Of a DNA stretch of 64,000 bases, positions 21,651 to 33,169 are shown one piece after another. The translations under genes were made by a program, and so were the position numbers. The DNA is from Lucinisca nassula. Its lineage: Eukaryota > Mollusca > Bivalvia > Lucinida > Lucinidae. Position 1 is the stretch's first letter; every line of letters begins with the position of its first letter. The notes beneath the pieces are model-generated. The model was not told where the DNA came from, ran no database searches, and worked only from the letters and a program-made list of their open reading frames with translations. The DNA lies in assembly GCA_963580285.1 (NCBI GenBank), contig OY757023.1, positions 127,070,027 to 127,134,026 on the forward strand, read 5' to 3'.

Positions 21651-23190
21651 CCTCATATCAAGCATTCAAGACTGATCAAGCTCTCCCAGATTGTGACTTT
21701 GTGCATATGGTAATAAAAAAAAAAAAAAGGAGAAGAAAGGAAGATATCGAAAATATACTTTGATCATTCTGATTCACATCAGCGGGATGTTAAGCTGCTT
21801 CATTCAGAATATTATCAGACTTTGGTCTCCAAAGTGCAGTAATAACCAGCATAAGCCTTGACCAAGGTTTGTAAGAGGACAATTGTATCGATTTCTGATC
21901 ATTGCCTTCACTTCTATTTTGTAAGAGCACACTAGTTTATAGTTATTCTGACAATGTTGAGAGAATCGATAAGCAGCACAATCAGTCCAATTCTAACAGT
22001 GTAAGACAATCAGTTGCATGGCTATGTCTCTTATTCAAACAGTCCAGAAGATTCAACTGCCTGGTTCAGTCTCAATTACCATATCAAGCAACCAGATTGC
22101 ATAATTTAACTGTTTCTTCATATTCAACAATGACATACAATCATGGCTATAATTCTAATGTTTCCTACTATAACAGTGGAATAATATCAGCTGACAAGAC
22201 TGTCTCAAATTCTAACAGTGCAACATGATCAGAATGTAAGGCTTATATAGTCATCAATTCTAACAGTATATGATACATGTACATGCTTGGCATTGTGGAG
22301 TGATTAACCCCTTTATGTACCGGATGGAATCTTCCTCCTCATATGTATCAGGAGTCCATTTCAACATTTAGGGGTGTCGGGATGCGTTATCAACAAAAAA
22401 AAAATTATTTGGAAAATGACTGAACTTTTGGCAAGCGGTGAAGGCCCTGATCAGACGTCCTGGGCCTACACTGTTTGCCAAGTACCCCTTTTGGGGTTTG
22501 CAATACTAAATAGGTTGAATTCCAGTCCAGTAATTGTACTAATTCAACAACTATGTACATGTATGTGTGGACAATCTCAGAAAACAGTCATAGAGCCAAA
22601 AATTGGTAGTTGTCCTAGTACCATATTTATGATTATTTGTGTCAGTTTCAGAATGGAGCAATCCTGGGTGTTCTAGCCTGGTCAGCTATGGCTTATGTGT
22701 TGCTTTGGATGTCAAACATGATGAACTAGAGTAAAACTTGAACAGAATCAAAGTCCACTTGACAAGAAGCAGATTTTTCCTTTAATGTGACATGAATGTT
22801 ATTTCCCATTAAAGGTGATGCCAACATTTACAAGTAAACTAGAAATTGTGGTTTTAGAATAACAACTTCCAGAACAAGTAAAGATTAATATACATTGAAC
22901 TGGCTCTATGCCAAGACAGAATTTAGGGTTATGCAGATATTTGACTCAATAAACATCCATATTTTGTAGTAGACGGAGTATGCCCCCTTGGAGTATGCTT
23001 GCATTACCTGGCACCTGGCAGGCACGCAGCGCTGGATTAGAGTTGAAACAGTTTAGTTAAGGAAAGAATATTCAGCATTGTGGTCCTGCTGGGAATCCAA
23101 AGAGGAGTATTGGTCTGAAATCATAGCTATAATTGCCGTAATGTTCCTGAATATGATACAGAAAGGCCTAAGCATGCAGCGCAGTCCTAA
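21651..23190. other. Low-information sequence inside the 12.9-kb element
   Basis: Includes a PLE subfamily B tip (21878-21923) and scattered 'TCTAACAGT' words near 21990-22270. No gene recognised; the frames of about 100 codons have no signature. Confidence 0.35.
21878..21923 (+). mobile_element. PLE subfamily B 3' tip
   Basis: 'AATTGTATCGATTTCTGATC' then 'ATTGCCTTCACTTCTATTTT', the last 45 bases of subfamily B (compare 60873-61049). Confidence 0.6.
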
Positions 23191-23250
23191 TCAGACTGCT
23201 CCTGAAGGAGAGTCTGGTCGGGTTTGCACTGTTTGTCATTCCGTCTGAAA
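23180..23250. repeat. Foldback miniature repeat with 'GCACTGTTTGCC'-type end
   Basis: 'AATCAGACTGCTCCTGAAGG' with the inverse 'AGAGTCTGGTCGGG' and the trailing 'TTTGCACTGTTTG'. Related ends near 22445-22490 and 24200-24260. Confidence 0.45.
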
Positions 23251-23565
23251 TTTTTGGACTCCTTGCTGGATCATGAAACTGATTTGCTTAATTGCAGCAA
23301 GTACTAACTGTAGAAATTTTAAGTTTTTACGGTAATAGTTTTCCTACAGCACATGCTGTTGTGGACAATGTTATCCTTGCCGATTGGTGATTTACAAAGA
23401 GTAAGACAAGTTTTGTATACACGTGTGATCTGTGTTCAGGTGAGAAGCCTATAGGAGTTGTTCAGTTTTAGCAATCAGTCCAACAAACATCATAGTTTTT
23501 TTTTTTGTTTTTTTTTTCTTTCAAAAAATCAATATTCAGAGTACATGTATATTGACAGACTTTCG

Positions 23566-23650
23566 GATGAGTCTTTAAACCGAGGTCCCGTCTCCATATG
23601 ACCTTAGCTGTTGGTGGGACGTAAAACTCAAACACTCACTCACTCACATG
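23566..23650 (+). mobile_element. tRNA-SINE, 3' part only
   Basis: 'GACTTTCGGATGAGTCTTTA' through 'GGTTGGTGGGACGT'-like sequence to (CACT)n, matching the 3' half of 24638-24795; the tRNA-like head is missing. Confidence 0.7.
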
Positions 23651-24370
23651 TATATTGAGTAAACACTGCTGTATCAGAAAAATTTTGAATATATATTTAT
23701 ATTTGTAAACAGTAGATCGATCATATGACAATGACATCACATTAAAACATTGTGTCAAGTTTTTGTCAGCTTGCAATGAGGCTCAGTTCATTCATATTGA
23801 ATGTTCAATTGTAAAAATGCGGCCCGACATTCTGTGGTAAGACATTGACAAACGGGCACAGGTTTCAGAGTTTTTTATAGAATTTTTTATCTCTGTTTTT
23901 TCCTGGGCGAGTCGACCACACATTGAATATAGAGCCTTTTAAAGAATACTTTATGATATATATATATTAGCTGTATAAACATGTTTTTCAAGTATTGTCA
24001 CATTCCGTCTGGAAACACCCACTGTCAGGCCTATAGATTAACCTCGCAATATGTACAAAATTGTTTATTTTTAGTTGTTGTTGTTTTGTATGGAAATGTC
24101 CATAACACACAGTTACCTTATGTATTCCGTCATTTTCAGAGATCATGGCATGTTGAGTACTTTACAATAAAAGGTGATTATCTGAAATGTTCAGGCAGCA
24201 AGGACCTGACCAGACATCATGTTCCGTGAAATTTTGTCTGGAACTGCACTGTTTGCCAATGTCTGGTTTGAGATGGGCTAGAATGTGCCCTTTCAGCAGT
24301 ATCAGTGTCAGTACTAGTGTTGGTTGGCTCATATTTTGGGGGCCTCATTTGATTTTCAATCAAATTCGTT

Positions 24371-24970
24371 TGGCCTTTTAAACCCCAAAATAATGTTGCT
24401 TTTTTATTTGAGATGACACAGAAAGTTCATGTTTATCATTTTATGGCTTGACACTGAACCACCTGAGATCAGCATGTTCAATGATGCAGATCATGCACAA
24501 CTGTATTGCTAATATCACCGTATCTGTATCAGTCTCACAGTATCACTGTCAGTTTCCATATCATCACAGTATCAGTTTATGTCCGGGTCATGTTTTATGA
24601 CCACAACTGCTGATCAGGTTGTTCTCAGAGTGGTTCAGAAGCCTCCGTGGTGTAGTGGTTACGCTACTCGCCTTGTAAACCAGGGGTCGCAGGATCGATC
24701 CCGGGCTTCTCCAGACTTTCGGATGAGTCTTTAAACCGAGGTCCCGTCTCCGTATGACCTTAGCGGTTGGTGGGACGTAAAACTCAAACACTCACTCAGA
24801 GTGGTTCAAGTACCTTCGAGTGAGCAGCCCCCAAAAGAGAGCCAAATGTATTGTATATGTAAGTTGTAAAGTAGGGTATTTGTTAATTATTGTAGTTGAA
24901 GGAACAGCCATGTTTATTATGTATTTTATTAAAATAGTTTCAATATATTATCTTGTTGGTTGTGTATAAA
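24371..24970 (+). repeat. Duplicated block D2 (copy with SINE insertion)
   Basis: 600 bp that equal the 429 bp of 25510-25938 plus 171 bp (158-bp SINE and a 13-bp target duplication). Runs from 'TGGCCTTTTAAACCCC' to 'GTTGGTTGTGTATAAA'. Confidence 0.9.
24638..24795 (+). mobile_element. tRNA-derived SINE, complete, 158 bp
   Basis: The head 'GTGGTGTAGTGGTTACGC' (box A-like) and 'GGTCGCAGGATCGATCCC' (box B-like) fold as a tRNA-like sequence with CTTGTAA in anticodon-loop position. A conserved middle 'GACTTTCGGATGAGTC' and the tail 'GGGACGTAAAACTCAAACAC' + (CACT)n follow. Flanked by TCAGAGTGGTTCA (24625-24637, 24796-24808); the second D2 copy has the unoccupied site at 25764-25776. Confidence 0.9.
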
Positions 24971-25362
24971 ATGGCAATTTATTTAATTGTGGTTTATACA
25001 CAACATATTGTTTCTAGTATCACATTAGTATTATTATTGCCACTTCTGATTGGTAGAATATATTTTTGAGGTCCAAAAAATTAGTTGTGCAGACCATGAT
25101 CAGAAGATTTCTGTTGCAACACTGGAACAGCTGTTAACTGTCTGCTGGGCTTATCAGTAATATTTACAGACTTAAGTTATGTTAAATTATGTAACTCCAG
25201 CTGCCAAGATACTTTCTGACCAGATCAAAGATAACTGGGAGTAAGAGTTATGTAATAAGAGATTATGAGAGTGCAATCAAATAGTACCAAGATGATCATA
25301 GAAGAGATTTGTCATTTGTGGCCTGGATAGGAATATGAACAGTGGTCTTCAGACTAGCTCAA
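24971..25362 (+). repeat. Duplicated block D1 (copy 2)
   Basis: Same 392 bp as 17924-18315, here directly joined to D2 at 24970/24971. Confidence 0.85.
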
Positions 25363-25509
25363 CCCAGCCATCCACCCCCAGCACCTCCTTTCTGTTCACA
25401 CACACAAAACAAAAATATATCTAGAAATGTAATAATTTTGCAGCCAATTAATTTTGTATATGACTATAGTTTGCCCACATGTCACTCATGGGGTTGTTCA
25501 CTCTTGATA

Positions 25510-25938
25510 TGGCCTTTTAAACCCCAAAATAATGTTGCTTTTTTATTTGAGATGACACAGAAAGTTCATGTTTATCATTTTATGGCTTGACACTGAACCA
25601 CCTGAGATCAGCATGTTCAATGATGCAGATCATGCACAACTGTATTGCTAATATCACCGTATCTATATCAGTCTCACAGTATCACTGTCAGTTTCCATAT
25701 CATCACAGTATCAGTTTATGTCCGGGTCATGTTTTATGACCACAACTGCTGATCAGGTTGTTCTCAGAGTGGTTCAAGTACCTTCGAGTGAGCAGCCCCC
25801 AAAAGAGAGCCAAATGTATTGTATATGTAAGTTGTAAAGTAGGGTATTTGTTAATTATTGTAGTTGAAGGAACAGCCATGTTTATTATGTATTTTATTAA
25901 AATAGTTTCAATATATTATCTTGTTGGTTGTGTATAAA
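25510..25938 (+). repeat. Duplicated block D2 (empty-site copy)
   Basis: 429 bp matching 24371-24970 without the SINE; one visible difference (GTATCTG versus GTATCTA). A retrozyme unit follows at the point where the other copy continues into D1. Confidence 0.9.
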
Positions 25939-26210
25939 TAGAACATATTTAACGTCACTACAGCTGGTGTGTAGGAATGTGTGGCGGCGGTAAAACGTCT
26001 CCCTGCCCTACATCATAGTGTAGATTATATTTTCTTGTCCTTTGGGATCATTGATTCCATTGTGGAATTTGGAAAATATCTGAGGGTCACTGATGAGGCA
26101 TTATTGGCCGAAACTAGCTAGTCTGGCCCAGAAAACATGTACACTCCATATTTTTCACTTCTGTGGTGCATTCCTTGCTTCCAAAGGATATCCCTTTAAT
26201 AGAACATATA
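25939..26210 (+). mobile_element. Retrozyme-like element, about 265-bp unit
   Basis: 'TAGAACATATTTAACGTCAC' to 'TAGAACATATATA': one unit plus a repeated end. Contains 'GGCGGCGGTAAAACGTCTCC' and a hammerhead at 26084-26129. Close to 36615-36903 and 50276-50660. Confidence 0.8.
26084..26129 (+). ncRNA. Hammerhead ribozyme, type I
   Basis: Stem I GGGTCA/TGGCCC (one G-U), CTGATGA, stem II GGCATTATTGGCC (one mismatch), GAA, stem III ACTA GC TAGT, cleavage C. All catalytic core bases are present. Confidence 0.85.
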
Positions 26211-26235
26211 TATTCTACATAACGGCATTATCAAA

Positions 26236-27500
26236 CAAGAGCTCCGCAAGCGGGGCATAATACGCCCGTGACAATTAGTAAGATGGAGCATGCATATACT
26301 GACTGTTGTACAAGTTTGGGTTTGTGGAATGTAGCCAAGGAACAAAAAGGTTCCATATATTCTTACCTGGCACTATTAATAACCCTCAATGGCTCAAAAT
26401 ACCTGTCTCCAACAACTTTTTATGGTCGGTAATATTTGGTGGACCATAACCTCAAAATTCTAAAATCATAACTCTGGCAATAAATGGTGGACTGTAACCT
26501 TGAAAAAATATGCGCTGCTCCACATCATAGTCTGACTGTTCATAAAGTTTCAGCTTCATCAGATCTAAAATGTGGGAAGCATTATCCAGAAACAAAATAT
26601 TTTTTAAAAATTCGGTGAAAGGGGAATAACTTTCAATTTGGTAATACCGGTATCTAGAAAGGGGAATAACTCTGGAAATATTTGGCGGACTTTAACCTAA
26701 AAATATGCACTGTTCCACATCATTGTCTTACAAAATGTAAAGTTTCAACTTCATCAGATGTAAAATGTAAGATGAGTTATTCGGAAACGTAATGTTTAGA
26801 AAAATCTGTTCAAGGGGTATAACGCTGGTAATTTTGGCAGACTGTACATAACCTCAAAATGATATGCACTGTTCCATATCATGGTCTTACTATATGTAAA
26901 GTAGAAGTAAAACAAAGATCAAGAATCGATACAATTAACTTACTCCACCCATCAAAGACACCAAAGGGAAAGAAACACAAACATTAAGCAACCAGACCAT
27001 AATGGAAACCTAAACAAAGGAAGGCCATAAGGACAGTTTCTTTCCCACAAAATGGCCATATGGCCATCCAAAATAAAAAGACACAAGTGATACACACAGT
27101 AAGTAACAAAACACACCATAAATAAACCGCCACAGAAGAACCGCCTTGGAACGGTCAGTGGAATGATTTCCACTGGGGGGGCTTAAATCGATTTTACGTG
27201 GCCACAGTCCTCGCCCTTAATTCCGTCGCGATTTAGACAAATAGTTTGTTCAGTCCGCATGAAGGCCTCCTAACTCATCAGTGCAACATCTCCGTGAACA
27301 CAAAAATCAAAGAACCACAGAGGTGAGACAACGGTGAGGACTCGACAGCAAGAAACCACTGAAATGCTGGAGCAAAAGTAAAGTTTCAACATAATCAGAT
27401 CTTAAATGTCGGAGGAGTTATCCGGAAAACAAAATGTTTACAGAATTTTTCAAAGGGGCTTAACTCTATTATTAGTTGGTGGACCATAACCTTGATTAAC
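26236..27500 (+). repeat. Tandem-core element starting 'AACAAGAGCTCCGCAAGC'
   Basis: After 'GGGGCATAATACGCCCGTGA', repeated units of roughly 180-190 bp share 'GGTGGACCATAACCT', 'AAAGTTTCAACTTCATCAGA' and 'CGGAAAC..AATGTTT'. A PLE fragment (26899-27378) is inserted. Related sequence reappears near 30440-30560. Confidence 0.6.
26899..27378 (-). mobile_element. PLE 3' region fragment (subfamily A)
   Basis: Minus-strand copy of the 3' region from 'TTTTGCTCCAGCATTTCAGT' to the terminus. It is inserted in 'GTAAAG | TTTCAAC' of the tandem core, and AGTAAAG-like sequence is present on both sides. Confidence 0.85.
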
Positions 27501-27600
27501 CCTTTCAGTAGCAAATGCAATCATGCTCCTTATATAGCAGGACTCCATTTCAAAATTAAGTGTATTCTTCAAAATCTATTTTGATACTGGCTGAAAGTTT

Positions 27601-27670
27601 TGCAAATAGTGCACGCCCAGATCAGACGCCGCATTCTGCGGCATTTGATCTGGGCATACACTGTTTGCCA
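27601..27670. repeat. Foldback miniature repeat
   Basis: GCCCAGATCAGACGCCGCA pairs with TGCGGCATTTGATCTGGGC; followed by 'CACTGTTTGCC'. Same type as 2795-2879. Confidence 0.6.
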
Positions 27671-27927
27671 ACTGCTCATTTTGGGGGTTCTGGTACAAAA
27701 ATAGTCATCGGAAGAGACGGCAAATCCCCCAGCCAGAAGCCAATATAGTGTCTTATAGTGCCTGTTGGATCTTTATTTGTGCTCTGCTTTGTTTCTCTTG
27801 TACCATCCTTTGCTTTTTCTCTCTCACTCTGTCGAGTTCTTGGTATTGCAAAGGGAAATTTGACTTTCAATTTCTCCATTCTAGCACTAAAAATATACAT
27901 TTGAATACATGTGCGCCTTTGCAGAAA

Positions 27928-28495
27928 TTTGTCCCAACACTAACGGTTATTATTGTAGCTTTATATCAGTAGACATATAGAAAAGATAACATAAATGTTA
28001 TAAAAAATAGGATCATACTGGTTCCAAAAAGCTAATAATTTGAAATTTGGAGAATATAAACTAATAGCCAGTAGGAATTTATTTGTTGATTTCACAAAAC
28101 TATGCTTTTGTATCAAATTACATAATATTACTGTATTTCTTGGCTTAAATGTTTGGCAACATATAATAAGAAGCAGTATTTTATGAATAGAAATTATATT
28201 TTGATCATATAACAGTATCTGTCTTGTTAAAAATGAGATATCAATAAAAGAATTTAGGAAAATAAACAGTTCATATTGCCGTTAGGGTTGGGACAAAAAA
28301 ACCGTTAGTGTTGGGACATAGGTTGGTGGTATCTAGCAGCCATCCCTAAGCTCACAGTGATGCTTTCCTGAAAATTTCATGATTACTGATGTGTAAGGAA
28401 AATAATAGTGTGATATATGAAGGTGTTAAGCATTTTCACCAAGAATAAATCAACTACAAGCACATGCAGGGTGATACCGTTAGTGTTGGGACAAA
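27928..28495. repeat. Subterminal motif cluster, right end of the 12.9-kb element
   Basis: CCGTTAGTGTTGGGACAAA or a close variant on the minus strand at 27928-27948 and on the + strand at 28278, 28301 and 28476. Confidence 0.7.
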
Positions 28496-29074
28496 TATTT
28501 AGAGCGGTAAAAGGATACACATGGCCATGTGACAGCCATTAACATGCAAAGTGTTATTATTTTTATTGATAAGCAGGATCAGCACTATCTAAAACATTTA
28601 TAATCAGTCTTAATTACCTTAGTTTTATATTTTATTTCCCAACAAATGAAAACAGGCCGTTTTTCTTGAAAAATGGCTTCAAAGCACCCTTTGCGGAAAA
28701 AAGCCGAGTCTGGCAAAACCGTAATGAACAGAAAGATAAAACTGTTAATTTCTTAATCAAAAATGATTGTTTCCATAAATAGCTGCTTAAATAATAGGAA
28801 AATTGGCTGTTTAGATTTAAATATTTGATGTTTATGAAAAAAATAAAAAAGCATGTCACGCTAAAATGGCCAATTTTTAGGCATTTTCAAATCTTAAAAT
28901 CGCCATATCTTTTGAACCGGTTCATTGATTGACCTGAAATTTGAAACACAAAAAATTTTGTATTATCTGATTGAAATTATGCAGCTAACTGATGCTGTTA
29001 TCTAATGGTTATTCTTTAATTAAATGATGGGTTTGGCTTCAAAAATACACCCCCATTTTTGGCACTTGGCCCTA

Positions 29075-29820
29075 GGGAAAATGTTGCGACTACGATAGCG
29101 ACTTGAATTTTTTTCAGATCAGCTTCAAACTTGCAGGTAACGAGGACAGACATAAAATCTCGGTTAAGTTCAATTTTGGGCCGAATCGGAATATTTGCCT
29201 TGGAGTTACCTGCCCTTGAGCATAAAAAAATACGTTGTGACCACGATAGCAACTTTATTTTTATTCATATCAGCTTCAGCTTATTAGGAGGCCTTCATGC
29301 GGACTGAACAAAATTTTTTTGTCTAAATCGCGACGGAAGTAAGGGCGAGGATTGTGGCCACGTAAAATCGATTTAAGCCCCCCAGTGGGAATCTTCCACT
29401 GACCGTTCCAATGCGGCTCTTCTGTGGCGATTTATTTATGTTGTTGTTTGTTACTTACTGTGTGTATCACTTGTGTCTTTTGGTTTTGGATGGCCATATG
29501 GCCATTTTGTGGGAAAGTAACTGTCCATATGGCCCTCCTTTGTTTAGGTTTCCATTATGGTCTGGTCGCTTAATGTTTGTATTTCTTTCCCTTTGGTGTC
29601 TTTTATGGATGGAGTAAGTTAATTGTATCAATTCCTGATCTTTGTTTTACTTCTACTTTTCAAACTTGCAGGTAACGAGGACAGGCATAAAATCTCGGTT
29701 AAGTTCGATTTTGGGCCGAATCGGAATATTGACCTCGGAGTTACGTGACCTTGAGAGACAAAAAAATTTGCCCATAGACTTAACGTAGGGAAAATGTTGT
29801 GACAGAAATAGCTTGAATTT
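29075..29820. repeat. Continuation of the 328-bp tandem array
   Basis: 'GGGAAAATGTTGCGACTACG' resumes the array cut at 16188, interrupted again by a PLE fragment at 29283-29659. Confidence 0.85.
29283..29659 (+). mobile_element. PLE 3' region fragment (subfamily A)
   Basis: 'TTAGGAGGCCTTCATGCGG' to TTACTTCTACTTT, within 'CAGCTTC | AAACTTGCAGG' of the array unit. Confidence 0.9.
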
Positions 29821-30440
29821 TTAGCTCACCTGAGCCAAAGGCTCCAGTGAGCTGATAGTATACAAAGGCTCCGGAGTCCGTCGTCTGTCGTCCGTCCATC
29901 CGTCGTCCACACTTTCAATGAAGCATAACTCAGAAGGCAGTCGACCAATCTTGTTTAAATTTTATGTGTAGCACCATTGGGCAAGGGGAAAGGCTGCATT
30001 AGGTTTTGGAGCTAGCTAGTCTGGTTCATTTGTTCCTTCATTCTTCTTTCTCTCCATATAGAGATAATAGACCAATGTTAAATTTTTAATCAAAGATTTC
30101 TCAGGAACTATAAAAGCTAGAAGCATCAAATTTGGTATTCAATAGAATAATGATGACTTATTTTGTGTAAGAGACATTGGGCTTTCTCAGCTTATTTGTT
30201 CATCTGTTCCTTCATTCTTCTTTCTCTCCATTTTGACCAATGTTAAATTTTCGTCAAATATTTCTCAGGAACTATAGAAGCTAGAAGTCTCAAACTTGGA
30301 ATGCAATGCAATAATGATGACTTATATCCTGTAAGGGTCAATGGGCTGGATTCTATCAGCAGATTTAGTAGTCAAGTCTGTGAATTGTTAAAACTTAAGT
30401 TCCTCAGGTGAGCGGTTTAGGCTCATTGAGCCTCTTGTTT
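29821..30440 (+). mobile_element. Pearl-like element, short complete form
   Basis: Starts TTAGCTCACCTGAGCCAAAGG with an early inverse CAGTGAGCT, has GTCCGTCCATCCGTCG, two related core units ('TTCCTTCATTCTTCTTTCTC', 'CTCAGGAACTATA') and ends CAGGTGAGCGGTTTAGGCTC ATTGAGCCTCTTG, where GGCTCATTGAGCC is a terminal hairpin. Confidence 0.75.
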
Positions 30441-31079
30441 TAATTGTCAATCTGAAACACTGTTACGGTCCACCAAATGTTTACATAGTTATGCCCCTTT
30501 GAAAAAAATTTTTTTAAACTTTTTTGTTTCCGGAAAAATCATACAGTTTTCATCCGATCAGGCTGAAACTTGGTACATAGTAAGAACATGACCTGATGTA
30601 GCGCATATCATATCAGGGGTTTATCCAGGTACATTGGGATATTGTGATGCCCCTGGGCATAATTGGGAAAAAACCGACAAAATACCAAAATTGGGAATGC
30701 AATTTCATCGAAGAAATGTCAGGATGATCATTGCCTTCACTTCTATTTTGCTCATGATAGTCTTTTGAATTTGATAGCTAAGAAGTGAGATAACTTCACT
30801 GTGGTGAATTTTCATCTTAACCTCTGATGTTAAGTATTGTTTTCTGTTTCCTTTTGTTGTGGCTTTTATTTCTTCATTTTTGGGGAAAAAATATGGTGAA
30901 ATCGGGAAAATTTTTGGCTGTTTGGCATTGGGAATGGGGCTGAATTTCGGCCCTGCTAAACAGACAGAAAATGCGCTGCATATGGACATGGATCTCGTGT
31001 CCAGTACTTTTTGGTTACATCATAAATCATTCGGTGTCCAACAATTGGTAAAAAAATAAGATGTTTTTTCACAACATAA
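30441..31079. other. Intron sequence with repeat fragments
   Basis: 30440-30560 resembles the tandem core of 26236-27500. 30722-30752 is a PLE subfamily B tip ('ATCATTGCCTTCACTTCTAT'). The short frames at 30705-31059 have no signature. Confidence 0.4.
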
Positions 31080-32890
31080 CTTTTTTGCCATCATCAAGCT
31101 TGTAATGTTACAACTGTTACATGTGGGTTTACGGCGTCCCGCAAACCCCCATGCTGACAAGACAACCGAGCGTGATCTCTGACAGGTGTACGGGCAGCTG
31201 TGGGGTAAGGCACAAGAAAGATGTTAGATGAATGACATGAATTATTTACAGTATCTACATACAACACTTACTAACACAAAACATCACAATTTGTTGCTTC
31301 TGTAGCCAACTCACGACGTCCGCTCCGAAGGCAAAACACTGTTCTGTGCTCGGAACGGGTGACGTGAATACCTACAGAAGCAAACAACAAAAACAACAAG
31401 AAAAACAAAAAAAGAAACAACACAAGACGCGACTGGCCAGTTTATAACTTAGGGTGAATCCCCCACTCGCGTGACACTTCCTCTCGCGAACTAGTAAAAC
31501 TAGTCTATCAACATAGTTGATAATCCTAGGATTAGCGATCACGTTTGCTGATCAGACGTTTAGTGATCGTTCAAACAACCTGCAGGTAAGTTGACCTCTT
31601 CCATGGTCTCACATTTGTTTACAACGAACAATGATTTAGAAGATTCTGCTTCTATCCTGGTAGGCGCTGATTACGGCGGTCTGTCCGCCCTTGCTGGACC
31701 CTAACGCCTAGCGTCGTACCAGTACCTGCTGCTATGAAGCAGGGAGCAGCAGGTCACACATTGTTGTGCCTGCAAATTACGATAACGGGACTAGAAACGA
31801 GTCACAAAACATACATGCTATATCATGATCCCCCTCCCGGAGAAGTAAGAATATGTTCATGCATATACCGTTATTGCGCATGCGCCGACCAGACTAGTGC
31901 ATGCGACAAATAACCGTACAGCAGAACTCAACTTGACTGTGCATCAAATTATCAGCACCCAGCGCTTGACACAATAATACTCAAAGTTCATGTTTCCTTA
32001 CTGAGCACTACAGAAATCAATTAATGCTCACTACTACTGAGCATAATACTCATCAAATTTGTGCTCACTACATTATCACAAGTAAGAGGCAATTGAACAG
32101 ACCAGGCCTTTGCGCTACCTGGTCAGCCGCCAATTACAGGAAACATAACAATCTCTATTTCATATCCTTCTCCGCGACACGGCTCACAAATATAGCTATT
32201 CACAAATTCAATACATTAATAACAGATAGAAACTACAACAGAAGATTTTCATCTATAATCCACCACATTTGTTAGTGTCTCATAAGGGCCAACACTGTTT
32301 GCCGTAAATTCACTCTGTATTTGGTAGGCACCCCGTCACAACCGTCCTCGCGACGCCGATGACACAGCTGACGTCATCCCCGCCGCTCAGGCCGTTATGA
32401 CGTGTGGCGACCAAACACTCCCACTTATCATCACGTTCTTTATATGTACATACATGCACAAACTGAGTTATCAGACAAAAACGGCATCATTACAAAATGA
32501 ACTCGTAATTCTTCTTGAACAAAATTATTTCTAATCAACGTGAACATGCTTGTGAACATGCTTGTAAAATAAAATTCATTACGGTTCATCATCACGGATA
32601 ACCCAACAGGCTCTTGTAAGAGTTTGCCCTGATGATGAAGATGTGGTTAAACCCGTCTTAAGTTTACGTCCCCTCTACACCTAATATCATATTGGGACGG
32701 AACCACGGTTTTCTAACCACAGCTAGTCAAAAGTCATGGATCAAACAAGTGACCCGGCGTTTATTAATTACATTCTACAAAAGGGGTCTAAAAGCCTAAA
32801 TGAATCCAGCATGAGCGGGTGTCCAAACTTTACGTCTCACCAACATCTAGGGTCAGCATGAGACAGGACCTCACTTAGAAAGACTCATTC
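31080..32890. other. Unassigned, higher-complexity stretch
   Basis: Less repetitive and locally more GC-rich than its surroundings (for example 'GGCGTCCCGCAAACCCCC', 'GACGCCGATGACACAGCTGA'). No long open frame, no matching repeat elsewhere in the window, and no splice-supported exon could be fitted. Could be a fragment of an LTR element or host DNA. Confidence 0.3.
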
Positions 32891-32894
32891 TACT

Positions 32895-32965
32895 ACTGGA
32901 GAAGCCTGGGATCAATTCTGCGACGTCTAGCTGGCAAAGCTAGTAGCCTAATCACTACAGGCCAC
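32895..32965 (-). mobile_element. Diverged tRNA-SINE head
   Basis: On the minus strand 'GCCTGTAGTGATTAGGCTAC' and 'CGTCGCAGAATTGATCCC' parallel the A- and B-box regions of the SINE at 24638, followed by GGCTTCTCCA. Confidence 0.55.
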
Positions 32966-33169
32966 AACAGTGAATTCAGAATAGGCTTCAGAAAGTTGGG
33001 GTATACTAGAAGTAAACCCCTCCAAAACCTACAAGCATGTTCATACAAAAATAATACTAAACATAGATTTAACATACCTTTCAATATACTTTCTTTTTCC
33101 CCGTCACAATGTTGCGTTCACTCTTACAACTTGACCTGCTGCTAAAGTGTCCGCTTTTTTCAGGGTTCA

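Larger units (their letters stand above)
16191..29072. mobile_element. 12.9-kb TIR element with subterminal repeats, no transposase seen
   Basis: Left terminus GGGCCAAATGCCAAAAAT and, inverted at the right, GGGCCAAGTGCCAAAAAT (about 20 bp, 1-2 mismatches), each next to TA (16189-16190, 29073-29074). Outside both ends is the same 328-bp satellite, whose unit would be rejoined by removing the element ('GACTTAA..TA|GGGAAAATG'). A 19-bp motif CCGTTAGTGTTGGGACAAA recurs near both ends only. The middle holds satellites, retrozymes, SINE and PLE insertions and duplications. No open frame resembles a transposase, so it is a non-autonomous or decayed element, or a smaller one inflated by insertions. 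Confidence 0.65.

Noticed and set aside
24643..24716. Possible functional tRNA gene
   Set aside because: The sequence is the head of a SINE with target duplications and has imperfect acceptor pairing; not a cellular tRNA gene.
26952..27173. Recurring hydrophobic peptide 'FVTYCVYHLCLF..GHMAILWE' seen at a dozen places, resembling a small membrane protein
   Set aside because: It is the translation of the PLE 3' region; not every copy keeps a start, and the lengths vary with truncation. I could not show selection for the frame.
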